Positions 46,336 through 54,806 of a stretch of DNA of 64,000 nt are shown piece after piece. The stretch's first letter is position 1, and each line of letters opens with the position of its first letter. The DNA lies in the IMG/VR virus record IMGVR_UViG_3300046168_000072, positions 57,276 through 121,275 of that record; one strand, written 5' to 3'. The notes under the pieces are model-generated. The model was not told the origin of the DNA. It made no database searches and saw nothing but the letters and a program-made list of their open reading frames with translations. This DNA is from a virus. The translations under genes and the position numbers were made by a program.

Positions 46336-47384
46336 TGAGAGAGTAATTTGTAATCGTTTTCGTACATTTTTTTGACAAGACCCAAGAATCCAGTTTTTCT
46401 TTTCCAGCCCATTTCTTGTTCTGCAAGAGAGCAGTCGCCACATAATTTATGAACTTCTGCAGGGCGATAAAATTTAGGGTTTACCTGAAAAAGTAAATTG
46501 CCATCTTTTGTATAATACTTTTCATTGTCTTCTGTACCCTTGGATATAAATTCTATACCTGCGCATTTTAAACTTTCATCAAGAAATTCTCTAACGCTGT
46601 GCATCTCGCCACTAGCTAATACATAATTTTTAGGCCGCTCTTGATTTAACATCATCCATACGCCTTCCATGAAATCTTCAGCATCAGTCCAGTCGCGCTT
46701 TGCATCGATATTTCCTAATTCTAATATTGGGATTTCTTTTTCCGCTTCAAGCGCATGCTTAATCTTGGCAACGCTATGACTAATCTTACGGGTTACAAAG
46801 TCTAAACCTCTTCTTGTGCCTTCGTGATTGAAAAGCCAGCCTTGTATTGCATACAGACCATAGGACTCGCGGTAAACTCTGACGATATGTCGAGCAGCAC
46901 ACTTTGCTGCGCCGTATGGAGATTGTGGACGCAAAGGATGCTCTTCATTTTGTGGGGTACAAACGACATCACCAAACTCTTCGGATGAACCAGCATTATA
47001 AAAACGACAGTGGGGAGCAAAGCGACGAATTGACTCTAGGATATGAAGGACTGAGTCGGCATCAGTATCCCATGTTTGTATCGGATAATCCCAGCTTCCT
47101 GCCACGAAAGATTGGGCGGCGAAGTTAATAAAGTAATCTGGTTGAATATCAATAATTACATCACGCATACTGTGCGCATCATTCAAATCCATATTGATCA
47201 ATTGGAATCGCGGCTCATTTTCTAAATGCAAAATGTTTTCATGGTTTTTTACGCTTAATCGGCGAACTGCTCCGTAAATCATGAAATCCGTTTTACCAAA
47301 TTCTTCTTGAAATAGCTTTAATAGATAGTCAGCCATATGACTACCGTCTTGACCTGTTACTCCAGTTATAATTATCTTTTTCAT
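46332..47384 (-). CDS. gmd: GDP-mannose 4,6-dehydratase
   Basis: Gmd catalyses the first step from GDP-mannose to GDP-L-fucose or GDP-rhamnose. The ATG at 47384 lies 1 bp after the GT11 stop. The protein (350 residues) has KKIIITGVTGQDGSHMADYL, NFAAQSFVAGSWDYP, NAGSSEEFG, SPYGAAKCAARHIVRVYRES (YxxxK), NHEGTRRGLDFVTRKI and GNIDAKRDWTDAEDF. All are family hallmarks. GDP-mannose must come from the host. Confidence 0.96.
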   Translation of the reverse strand: MKKIIITGVTGQDGSHMADYLLKLFQEEFGKTDFMIYGAVRRLSVKNHENILHLENEPRFQLINMDLNDAHSMRDVIIDIQPDYFINFAAQSFVAGSWDYPIQTWDTDADSVLHILESIRRFAPHCRFYNAGSSEEFGDVVCTPQNEEHPLRPQSPYGAAKCAARHIVRVYRESYGLYAIQGWLFNHEGTRRGLDFVTRKISHSVAKIKHALEAEKEIPILELGNIDAKRDWTDAEDFMEGVWMMLNQERPKNYVLASGEMHSVREFLDESLKCAGIEFISKGTEDNEKYYTKDGNLLFQVNPKFYRPAEVHKLCGDCSLAEQEMGWKRKTGFLGLVKKMYENDYKLLSQ

Positions 47385-47385
47385 T

Positions 47386-48165
47386 CTATAATTGAATCCA
47401 TTCTTGAGGTTTTGTATTAGATGTATCTTCTCTATCGCCAAACCATTGTTTTGGGAATACTACTTTTTTATTTTTATCTTGATTAAGCCATGCACCCATC
47501 CAGCTAAAAGAGCTGTTTGCAATAATATTGTTTTTACATAAACTCATAAATTTTAAATCATTGATATTTGAATTATCTTCCATGAATACCATTTTTTCAA
47601 ATTTAAAATTTTCTTTGCACCAACTTATGTCATCAGAGAATATAAAAAGGTTTCCTTTAGGTTGAATAATATCAAGAGCTTTTTGGTAATAATCAATTGG
47701 TTGAATAGTATGTATATGGGGTACGTTTAAATAATCGCCGCGCCTAACATGTAAAGAACAAGAGTCTTTAAAGTTAAAGTCGTGATCAATATTAAAATCA
47801 ATACAAGATAAGATGTCTTCTCTTATATCTTGTATGTATTTTTCATTCTGCCAATAGCCAACAAAATAATAAGAATACTGATCGTTATAATCAAAATTTA
47901 AATAAGAACGCGGTTCATTAATAACCTGTTGAGGTTTTGATTGAAATTTATTAACAACCTCTTGAGTAATTAGTGGTATTTCTATATTTAATAAATTAGG
48001 TAAACAAAAATCCCTAACGTCAATTCTTTTATCCAGATAATTTTCGTGTTGAAAAAAACTAATATCATAATAAACTTTTGTATTATTTTTTTTAGAAAGT
48101 GAATGACCAAAAGCCCATTGGAATAGTTGATTGCAAAGGCCGCCTTGTATTTTAATTATTATCAT
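47386..48165 (-). CDS. Alpha-1,2-fucosyltransferase-like (GT11)
   Basis: The product is about 259 residues from the ATG at 48165 (MIIIKIQGGLCNQLFQWAFG). It has the GT11 motifs I (HVRRGDY, in CSLHVRRGDYLNVPHI), II (FIFSDDISWCKENF) and III (IIANSSFSWMGAWLNQ). GT11 covers the FUT1/FUT2 H-antigen enzymes and bacterial WbwK/FutC. The gene is directly upstream of gmd and fcl, so its donor is made in the same operon. It overlaps the FkbM gene by 14 bp. Confidence 0.9.
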   Translation of the reverse strand: MIIIKIQGGLCNQLFQWAFGHSLSKKNNTKVYYDISFFQHENYLDKRIDVRDFCLPNLLNIEIPLITQEVVNKFQSKPQQVINEPRSYLNFDYNDQYSYYFVGYWQNEKYIQDIREDILSCIDFNIDHDFNFKDSCSLHVRRGDYLNVPHIHTIQPIDYYQKALDIIQPKGNLFIFSDDISWCKENFKFEKMVFMEDNSNINDLKFMSLCKNNIIANSSFSWMGAWLNQDKNKKVVFPKQWFGDREDTSNTKPQEWIQL

Positions 48166-48802
48166 TATTAAATGTTTTATTGAAGCATACAATGTTTGAA
48201 TATTGATAGTGATCTTCGAAATTTTCTATAGTTGTCATCCCGTTTTTGTTTAAATAAGAAAAGCTATGAAATCCCATTTCTTTTAAATAATTTATAATTT
48301 CAAGTAAACTAATTCCTGCATCTTTGAATGTCCCACCGTATTCGAATTGTATTATTTGAACTATATTTAATCTTTCACCGAAACCTTTTATTACATTAAA
48401 TTCGAAACCTTCAGTGTCTATTTTTAGAAAATTTATTTTATCGATATTATTTTTGTCTACATAGCTTTTTGCAGTTCTTGTTTTAAAGATTTGTACAGAA
48501 CTATTTTTTTTGGTAGTTCCGCTTCTATCAACGAAGGATTGATAATCATCAAAATAGTTTAATTCACACTCTTTATTGGAAAGCCCGAAGTCATTAAAAA
48601 AGCTTTTAGAATTTTTATTCTCCAGATGCTTCAATTGATTCATGAATTTTTTGTTTGGATCAAAGTAATGTACATCGCAGGTACAATTTCTGAATAAACT
48701 GTCATTCCTACAGCCTACATCAAAAACAATAGAAAGATCGCTTTTTATTTTGTTGAAGAAATATAATTCTCCGTTCGTATTTGCATTACAATTATTAAAC
48801 AT
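48152..48802 (-). CDS. FkbM-family methyltransferase A
   Basis: This 216-residue protein has the SAM loop SIVFDVGCRNDSLF and CDVHYFDPNKKF (acidic motif II). The family signature INFLKIDTEGFEFNVIKGFG and IIQFEYGGTF follow. FkbM enzymes O-methylate sugars or polyketides and are frequent in phage and surface-glycan clusters. A short 2-bp gap separates it from the second FkbM gene. Confidence 0.88.
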   Translation of the reverse strand: MFNNCNANTNGELYFFNKIKSDLSIVFDVGCRNDSLFRNCTCDVHYFDPNKKFMNQLKHLENKNSKSFFNDFGLSNKECELNYFDDYQSFVDRSGTTKKNSSVQIFKTRTAKSYVDKNNIDKINFLKIDTEGFEFNVIKGFGERLNIVQIIQFEYGGTFKDAGISLLEIINYLKEMGFHSFSYLNKNGMTTIENFEDHYQYSNIVCFNKTFNNDNN

Positions 48803-48804
48803 CT

Positions 48805-49419
48805 TTATCTAATATACAGGGCGTCACCCCATTCGTATTGAGTCATATAGGTTTCTTTTCTTTCGAATGAAAAATCAGACAAAAACTCATCAATTTCATT
48901 GATTAAGCAGCAGTCTTTGTATATGTAGTTAGTGTTCACTTCGGTATAAATGTATTTTACGGATGATAGGGTGTCGCCGAAACCTTTTAATGCAAGCAAT
49001 TCAGCGCCTTGGATATCTAAATTGATAAAATCAAAATTTTTGATATTAATTGAGTTTTCTCGCATCAAAGTATCCATTCTTTTTGAATTTACTTTTATAG
49101 TTTCGGTTACATGTATTTGTGGATGATGAATCTTATGCAAATGCAAATCTAATATTGAGCTAGATTCTCCATTGTTCGTTAAATTAAAGTTATAAACTTG
49201 ATCGTCTTTATCTAAGATTGCATATTGAAAGATCCTTTCTGAATCAGATATTAATGATTGGTTGTGTTCGACGAGTTTAGGGTTAGCCTCGATCCATATA
49301 ATGTCGTTAATGTTGTTCGCTAAATAACCTTCTCGCTCTTCCATTTTGTGAGCACCAATATGGATAACTCCATTAGGCGATCCATATTTAGATACAATGT
49401 TTGAAAATTTTATATACAT
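48805..49419 (-). CDS. FkbM-family methyltransferase B
   Basis: The 204-residue protein has GSPNGVIHIGAHKMEEREGY as SAM loop, DIIWIEANPKLVEHN as acidic motif II, and NFDFINLDIQGAELLALKGF, a variant of the ID-x-EG signature. KYIYTEVNTNYIYKD follows. Sequence divergence from FkbM A suggests a different acceptor. Its start overlaps the GT2 stop by one base. Confidence 0.87.
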   Translation of the reverse strand: MYIKFSNIVSKYGSPNGVIHIGAHKMEEREGYLANNINDIIWIEANPKLVEHNQSLISDSERIFQYAILDKDDQVYNFNLTNNGESSSILDLHLHKIHHPQIHVTETIKVNSKRMDTLMRENSINIKNFDFINLDIQGAELLALKGFGDTLSSVKYIYTEVNTNYIYKDCCLINEIDEFLSDFSFERKETYMTQYEWGDALYIR

Positions 49420-50060
49420 TATAGTATTTGGCTTATATTAAATGATTTAGTGTTAAAATTACTTTCTTGATGTAGTCTGTGAAGAACTAGGTAATCGGGA
49501 ATGTTATAAAATTTATACTCTTTTCTTATAAGCTTAAGCCAGTAATCATAATCTATTAAGCCGTCTAAAGATTCATCCCACTCTATTCTTAAATCTTTTT
49601 TAAAAATTGCACTGCAGCTAATAATTTGATTAACACCTCCGAGGGAAAGTCTGATAATGTCATCATTTCCTGAAGTAATACTAGGTTGACCTGTAATTTG
49701 ATTGTTTTCGTTTATATATTTACAAAAAGTACCTATGCAATCATATTCATTTGTTAAATATATTTGCTTTTCTAATTTTTGTGGTAGCCAAATATCGTCA
49801 TCATCTTGGGTTGCGCACCAATCATATCTAGCTTCTTTTATTAGTTTGTTGAGGGTTTTAGCTTTACCCTTATCTTCTTTATAGTCGAACACTTTAATCC
49901 TGTCGTCATTATAGGAGCTTACGATATTTTTTGAGGAATCGGTTGTCCCATTAAAGCCGATTAGAAGCTCCCAGTCTTTGAACGTCTGATTAATAATTGA
50001 ATCAATGCTTTGGCTGATATATTTTTCGCCATTGTAAACTGCTAGAAGAATTGAAATCAT
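49419..50060 (-). CDS. GT2 glycosyltransferase
   Basis: This 213-residue protein starts MISILLAVYNGEKYISQSID, has WELLIGFNGTTDSSKNIV and YDWCATQDDDDIWLPQKLEK. The QDDDD site is the DXD metal motif of inverting GT2 enzymes. GLIDYDYWLKLIRKEYKF and YLVLHRLHQESNF complete the fold. It is short but intact, and belongs to the GT6-GT11-gmd-fcl operon. Confidence 0.87.
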   Translation of the reverse strand: MISILLAVYNGEKYISQSIDSIINQTFKDWELLIGFNGTTDSSKNIVSSYNDDRIKVFDYKEDKGKAKTLNKLIKEARYDWCATQDDDDIWLPQKLEKQIYLTNEYDCIGTFCKYINENNQITGQPSITSGNDDIIRLSLGGVNQIISCSAIFKKDLRIEWDESLDGLIDYDYWLKLIRKEYKFYNIPDYLVLHRLHQESNFNTKSFNISQIL

Positions 50061-50740
50061 GATCTAATTTCTTTGTGGTTTTTATCAAGCGCTATAAGCC
50101 TTGGGGTAAATGGAGGTTTTAAGCTTTCTCCATAACAGTAACCTGGATCTAATATTTTCGTTGGTGGATTGTCGATAAAGTATCTATTTATATGAGACTC
50201 GTCGTGCCATATGGCAATGATATCATTATTGTAATCTTGTTGTATATTTTTAGATAAAATTTGAGACATTTTGAGGTACTCTTTCTTGCTGCCCTCCATT
50301 GAAACCTCCAGCAAAATACTGCATGCTCTCAAATTGAGAAACATAAGCTAATGAATTTGGATTTGTTTCTGGAGTTCCACGGCGCCCGTAAAGCCCTGGG
50401 TGCTGCGTAGCAACTCGATCACTTAATATTTCATCGGATACATCATTACAAAACTTCATATCGGCATCACAATAAAATAAATAATCCATATCATTGAAGT
50501 GATGCGAGTTCCTAGAAAAGATTTTTATATCTACCTAAAGTCATCCATGGCCATTCCTTATGAGTCGTATCAATTAGGTTTATTGGTCTAATAGAGCTTG
50601 CTTTAATGGATTTATGATTAGTGAAAATAAAATATTCTACATTTTGATTTGGCAAAAAAATGTTTATCTGCACTAGCCAATAAATCATCTAAGAATGAAA
50701 TATATTTATTTGTAGCGATTATAATGAGGCCTATCTTCAT
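50057..50740 (-). CDS. GT6 (ABO/alpha-1,3-Gal(NAc)-transferase-like) enzyme, three frameshifts
   Basis: The ATG at 50740 (MKIGLIIIATNKYISFLDDL) lies 1 bp after the upstream stop. Single-base insertions at an A7 run (50654-50660), a T5 run (50522-50526) and a CCC run (50292-50294) break the frame. Removing them restores the order: NVEYFIFTNHKSIKA, EWPWMTLGRYKIFSRNSHHF, DYLFYCDADMKFCNDV with DXD, ATQHPGLYGRRGTPE, QYFAGGFNGGSKKEYL, IIAIWHDESHINRYF, PTKILDPGYCYGES, and ALDKNHKEIR at the end. These are the diagnostic GT6 blocks of human ABO and GGTA1. The restored length is about 227 residues. GT6 transfers Gal or GalNAc alpha-1,3 to galactose, typically next to alpha-1,2-fucose. Confidence 0.85.
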
Positions 50741-50741
50741 A

Positions 50742-51458
50742 TCAGTTAGACGCTAAGATAAAATCAATACATTTGTGTTCTATAGAATTAACTCCTTGCC
50801 TCTTATTGCATGTAACATTGTTTGAGATATAACTGAAATCATTATGCCAAACTGTATTATGCTTATCGAAGTGTATCTTTACGCCAGCTTCTTTAAGGCG
50901 CATAGAGAATTCTACATCTTCATTATGGGTAAAACCTCTAAACATGCCGTAAAAAGGGATATCATTATCCCAACATATTTTATTTAACAAAGACCTTTTG
51001 CTTACTGAGAAAGCTCCGCTTTGATAGAAAGTCACATCTTCTGATTCAAAGTCATAATCGACCATCATATGCGAAGGTAAGTAGGTAGCTCTATCCCAGT
51101 ACCTGCTTCCATCAGGCAGTAAAACTTTATTGCCCATAATTTGCCAGTCAGGGTTTTTTTTACAAAAATTCTTGAATTTAACTGCCCAATCTACATCAAA
51201 TATTATATCATCATCGCAGTGAACAAGTATATCTCCAGTAGTATTTTTGGTGCCTATGTTTTTTCTTGCGCCCAGGAATTCTTTCTTCTCCTCATCGCTA
51301 ACCGCATTTACATTCAGGCTGGACAGGTCAGGTATATTATTCCCGACAACGCATATTTCGTGATCGAGTTTATTTTTGCATGTTCGATTTATTGAATTTA
51401 TGCAATCAATTAGTTTTTCAGGCTTATCCCCAATGGTTAATATTACAAAAGATATCAT
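50742..51458 (-). CDS. GT2-like glycosyltransferase, first gene of the operon
   Basis: The product is about 238 residues from the ATG at 51458 (MISFVILTIGDKPEKLIDCI). DILVHCDDDIIFDVDWAVKF carries the acidic metal site. FYQSGAFSVSKRSLL and FRGFTHNEDVEFSMRLKEAG give the acceptor and ED catalytic blocks. A GGGAG sequence precedes the start, but the predicted transcript begins only about 5 nt before the ATG. It opens the minus-strand glycan operon that continues to 43.6 kb. Confidence 0.83.
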   Translation of the reverse strand: MISFVILTIGDKPEKLIDCINSINRTCKNKLDHEICVVGNNIPDLSSLNVNAVSDEEKKEFLGARKNIGTKNTTGDILVHCDDDIIFDVDWAVKFKNFCKKNPDWQIMGNKVLLPDGSRYWDRATYLPSHMMVDYDFESEDVTFYQSGAFSVSKRSLLNKICWDNDIPFYGMFRGFTHNEDVEFSMRLKEAGVKIHFDKHNTVWHNDFSYISNNVTCNKRQGVNSIEHKCIDFILASN

Positions 51459-51469
51459 CGAGTCTCCCG

Positions 51470-51498
51470 ATAATAACAAATTCAAAATGAAAAATCAA
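51470..51498 (-). promoter_or_regulatory. Sigma70-type promoter of the second glycan operon
   Basis: On the minus strand TTGATT (51498-51493) and TATTAT (51475-51470) are 17 bp apart. The -10 box ends 11 nt before the ATG at 51458, so the leader would be only about 5 nt. It would drive the GT2-GT6-GT2-FkbM-FkbM-GT11-gmd-fcl-epimerase-dehydrogenase run. Confidence 0.6.
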
Positions 51499-51529
51499 GT
51501 AAAATTTTCGCGCAATTTTTATTTCTTTA

Positions 51530-51557
51530 TTGACATATATGAAATATATTATATAAT
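51530..51557 (+). promoter_or_regulatory. Consensus sigma70 promoter
   Basis: TTGACA (51530-51535) and TATAAT (51552-51557) are both perfect matches, 16 bp apart. The transcript would start near 51564 and enter the gene at 51702 with a leader of about 140 nt. Confidence 0.72.
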
Positions 51558-51665
51558 ATGATCATATCATTCTTTATACTTCATATATAATATATATTAT
51601 GAAATATAATATTAAAATATTATTATTACGTTAGTAATACGTTCCAACTTTTTTTTCAAATATAC

Positions 51666-51694
51666 TTGACTTTTTATTTATCCTATAGTATAAT
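51666..51694 (+). promoter_or_regulatory. Consensus sigma70 promoter giving a leaderless mRNA
   Basis: TTGACT (51666-51671) and TATAAT (51689-51694) are 17 bp apart. The ATG at 51702 is only 7 nt past the -10 box, so the predicted start site coincides with the start codon. The junction reads TATAATCCGCAACATG; a near-identical one occurs at 56337. Confidence 0.72.
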
Positions 51695-51701
51695 CCGCAA
51701 C

Positions 51702-51962
51702 ATGGTAAAGAAAATATCTCTAAATAAAAAATTTTATTATGTGCAATGCGGAGACTGGGATTCGGTTACTGTAGCTTCCTCTCATAAGGAAGCTTGCTTG
51801 AATGCTATGGAGAAAGCATTAGATCAATTCACAAAAGAAGAGATTGAGCTGACCGAAGTAATGGTTTCTTCTAATTGTGACGGAATATTAAATAATGAAG
51901 AAAATTCAACAGAAGGTTTTCTTTCAGAAAGAATCATAGAAGAATTATCCCATGAATACTAA
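51702..51962 (+). CDS. Conserved-looking small phage protein, leaderless start
   Basis: I place the start at the ATG at 51702 (MVKKISLNKKFYYVQCGDWD). The reading frame extends upstream only through promoter DNA. The 86-residue product has an aromatic beta segment (FYYVQCGDWDSVTVASSHKE) and an acidic helical rest. No family is recognised. It heads the plus-strand early operon and overlaps the kinase start by 11 bp. Confidence 0.65.
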   Translation: MVKKISLNKKFYYVQCGDWDSVTVASSHKEACLNAMEKALDQFTKEEIELTEVMVSSNCDGILNNEENSTEGFLSERIIEELSHEY

Positions 51963-52526
51963 TTTTATAATCGGAATTTGCGGAAACGCAAGAAGCGGCA
52001 AAGATACATTTTGTGAATATGCAAAACAATTTCTTTCGAGGAAAAAAGTTGCAGCAGCTAGAACAGCTTTTGCCGACGAATTAAAAAAAGATTTAGATGA
52101 TCTTTGCAGACACAAAATCGGAATAAGCGCATTTACTCAAGATACAAAGAAAAGGAAATCATTAGGCCTTTACTTGTTACATACGGAACCGAGGTAATTA
52201 GAAAGATGGATGAAAACTGGTGGATCAATAAACTCGAGCAAACACTAGGAGTCCATCAGCACATGAATATACTCCCGATTATTACCGATGTAAGGTATCC
52301 AAATGAATTAGAGTGGATCAAGAACAAACACAATGGAGTTATGATTCATGTAACAAGAAAAGGAATTAAACCTGCTAACGCAGAAGAAAAGAAAAACAAC
52401 GCATTTTTAAAGACTAATTCCGATTACAGAATCATGTGGCCAACATTCGGTGAAGATGAAATAGATCAAGCCGACAAATTCGTTAGAAGAGTTATGAATA
52501 AAATATACAAGACAAAAATTAAATGA
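51952..52526 (+). CDS. Deoxynucleoside monophosphate kinase, one frameshift
   Basis: The kinase phosphorylates dNMPs to dNDPs for phage DNA, like T4 gp1. The P-loop is IIGICGNARSGKDTFCEYA near residues 6-23. After FTQDTK the frame breaks. Adding one A in the AAA run at 52146-52148 restores KEKEIIRPLLVTYGTEVIRK, then ENWWINKLEQTL, ITDVRYPNELEWIK and VMIHVTRKG. The restored length is about 191 residues. A frameshift in such a core gene argues for sequence error rather than regulation. Confidence 0.82.
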
Positions 52527-53098
52527 ACCTCAACGATCAAGAACTCATAAATTCTATACAAAAAGATGAAAATGTTAACTCTTGTTTGCTAGAGTTAATA
52601 AACAGACATAGCGGAATATTTTATGATATAGTGAATAAATTTGTTCCACCAAACTCTCCAGTTGTAATAGAGAAGATTTATTCAGCGAAAGAGATTTGCA
52701 TATTTATATGAGCGCGCTCAAATACGACCCAGAAAGAGGGGCTAAATTCTCGACATTCTTGGGTGATCAAACAAAATGGCTTTGCTTAAACACCTTAATA
52801 AAGAGAAAAAGCGCAATATAGATCATAAAACAGTTGAGGAAATAAACAAGGTCAAACAATTTAGAAGATGACGATAAGATAGATATCCATTTATTAAATG
52901 AAATATTTTTCATCATAGATAGGCATCCAGACTCTCGTGTAGCGAAAGTTTTCAAAATGAGATACAGGGATGGACATAACCATAAGTTGCTTCCGTGGAG
53001 ATTGATAGCTCCTCATGTAAAAATGAGTATACAGGGCTGTATAAACTTGCACGAATCAGTAATTTTAGATATTAAAAAGAAACTAGTAAACAAATAAC
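52523..53098 (+). CDS. Sigma-factor-like protein, about three frameshifts
   Basis: The start is MNLNDQELINSIQKDENVNS. The frame shifts near 52670 to give EDLFSERDLHIYMSALKYD and PERGAKFSTFLGDQTKWLC, a sigma region 2-like segment (typical form: D-x-xRGxxFxTY). It shifts near 52807 to LIKRKKRNIDHKTVEEIN and near 52850 to NNLEDDDKIDIHLLNEIF. The C-terminus has VFKMRYRDGHNHKLLPWRLI and MSIQGCINLHESVI, matching a region 4 helix-turn-helix. Restored length is about 190 residues. It could direct late transcription; the assignment rests on motif order. Confidence 0.6.
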
Positions 53099-53101
53099 AT
53101 T

Positions 53102-53520
53102 ATGAATAACGTAACATTATCAGGTAGATTAACCAAAGACCCAGAATGCAAAGAATTCGACGGAGGAAAAGCCGTATGCGATTTCACTATAGCCGTTAAT
53201 GGCTATAAAAAAGAGGACACTTTGTATATTAAAGTGAAAGCATGGATGCTAGAGCTAGAAGTTGCTCAAAGTATTGCAGTAAAGGGAGCCTTATTAATGT
53301 AGCTGGCAGCTTGAGAGAAAACGCATGGAAGGATAAAGAAGGGAATTCAAGAAAAGAAGTTTTTATATTAGCTTCTGATATCGAGTTCGTTCAAAAGCCT
53401 CAGGATGATGTAAGTAAAACCGCCACCCAGCAATCCCAGAAATCAGCAGACCGTGAACCCACTCCAGTTCAATCAGTTGAAGTAGTTAATGAGGAAGATT
53501 TAGAGCAAGTGCCATTTTGA
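53102..53520 (+). CDS. ssb: Single-stranded DNA-binding protein, one frameshift
   Basis: The OB-fold SSB begins MNNVTLSGRLTKDPECKEFD with AVCDFTIAVNGYKKEDTLYI. Adding a G at 53244-53245 restores VKAWDARARSCSKYCSKGSL, then INVAGSLRENAWKDKEGNSR and VFILASDIEFVQKP. The C-terminus is acidic with an aromatic end (NEEDLEQVPF), the usual protein-docking tail. The restored length is about 139 residues. It lies with the kinase in an early replication operon. Confidence 0.88.
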
Positions 53521-54599
53521 TGAATAAAATTATATTTAAATCTCCAATTAATAACGTTTCTTTTGGAAATGTTTCACTAAACATAATGAGAGAGCTCTTC
53601 AAAAGAGAGCTTAGCATTGCCCATTTTCCAATAGGTAATTTTGAAGCTAGTGTGTATGATAAAATACAAATTGAATTTAGAGACTGGCTCCAGAACTGCA
53701 TTAACAATAGGTTTAAAATTTTAGATAAAAACTCTCCTACAGTTCAGCTATGGCACATAAATGGTAGCGAGAATAGAATAACAGCAAAAAGTCACTTAAT
53801 TACTTTTTATGAAGTAGATGAGCCTACTGAGGCAGAAAAAAACATAGTGAACATACATGATTCGGTTATGTTTAGTAGTTCTTATGCCGCAAAAATATTC
53901 AAATCCTTAGGGTGTGAGAATGTCAAACACATACCAATAGGTTTTGATCCAGACTTCGGATTAACAAACAAAAAGTACCTAGAAGGTAAAATCCATTTTG
54001 GATTAATGGGTAAGTTTGAAAAAAGAAAGCATACCGCAAAAATCCTTCGGATGTGGGCAAGAAAGTACGGTAACAATTACAATTATCAATTATCTTGTTG
54101 TATCAATAATCCATTCATGAAGCCAGAGCAATTGAATCAATTAATTCATCAAGCGCTTGACGGTAAGCAATACGGTAATATCAATTTTCTACCTTTCCTT
54201 AAAACTAATTCTGAAGTTAATGAATTTTTAAATGCTATTGATATAGATCTAGGTGGTTTAAGTGGAGCAGAGGGCTGGAACCTACCCTCTTTTAACGCTA
54301 CAGCTCTTGGGAAATGGAGTGTTGTGCTAAATGCTACCTCCCATAAAGATTGGGCAAATGATCAAAATTCTATTTTAGTAGAGCCTACAGGTAAAATCCC
54401 ATGCTACGATGGCATTTTCTTTCATCAAGGTCAGCCATTCAATCAAGGCAATATTTATGACTTTAATGAAGATGAAGTTATTTCAAAAATGGAAGAAGCT
54501 GAAAAAAAATGCAAAAATCAAAACGCAGAAGGTTTAAAACTACAAAATGAATTTTCTTATGGAAAAACAGTTAATAAAATACTAGAATATATCCAATAA
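53520..54599 (+). CDS. GT-B (GT4-like) glycosyltransferase
   Basis: The product is 359 residues from the ATG at 53520, which overlaps the ssb stop. VKHIPIGFDPDFGLTNKK and KIHFGLMGKFEKRKHTAKIL form the linker and donor-domain start. SGAEGWNLPSFNATALGKWS is the EGxxxPxxEAxxxG-type site of retaining GT4 enzymes. Such proteins often modify phage DNA bases or glycans; here the proximity to ssb leaves both possible. It is intact. Confidence 0.78.
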   Translation: MNKIIFKSPINNVSFGNVSLNIMRELFKRELSIAHFPIGNFEASVYDKIQIEFRDWLQNCINNRFKILDKNSPTVQLWHINGSENRITAKSHLITFYEVDEPTEAEKNIVNIHDSVMFSSSYAAKIFKSLGCENVKHIPIGFDPDFGLTNKKYLEGKIHFGLMGKFEKRKHTAKILRMWARKYGNNYNYQLSCCINNPFMKPEQLNQLIHQALDGKQYGNINFLPFLKTNSEVNEFLNAIDIDLGGLSGAEGWNLPSFNATALGKWSVVLNATSHKDWANDQNSILVEPTGKIPCYDGIFFHQGQPFNQGNIYDFNEDEVISKMEEAEKKCKNQNAEGLKLQNEFSYGKTVNKILEYIQ

Positions 54600-54617
54600 C
54601 AATTATTATAAATTATT

Positions 54618-54806
54618 ATGACAATGCTAAGAGTAGAACAAGATAGAGTTATCCTTTGCTGTGGTGGAAAGAAATGCCCCAAGCTTTCTAAAAATAAAGA
54701 AGGTATGATTGAAATTGTAGATGATTTCGGTGGCAAAATTACCATCAAAGAAGAGCAAGCAGCATTAATTGAACCAGCACTAAAAGAAGTCAATAAGTTG
54801 AAGTGA
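54618..54806 (+). CDS. Small phage protein with CCGGKKCP motif
   Basis: This 62-residue protein has RVILCCGGKKCPKLSKNKEG, a possible Cys-rich metal site, followed by VDDFGGKITIKEEQAALIEP. It starts 18 bp after the glycosyltransferase stop and overlaps the next gene as GTGA. No function can be assigned. Confidence 0.6.
   Translation: MTMLRVEQDRVILCCGGKKCPKLSKNKEGMIEIVDDFGGKITIKEEQAALIEPALKEVNKLK

Larger units (their letters stand above)
51486..51701. other. AT-rich divergent control region
   Basis: This non-coding stretch separates minus-strand glycan genes from plus-strand early genes. It holds two plus-strand and one minus-strand promoter candidates. It also has an inverted repeat TATATGAA (51536-51543) with TTCATATA (51580-51587), and long A/T tracts. 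No gene or RNA structure beyond this is evident. Confidence 0.6.

Noticed and set aside
51486-51701. tRNA or structured RNA in the divergent region
   Set aside because: The stretch is almost pure A/T with no cloverleaf, T-loop or CCA-like end; promoters explain it better.
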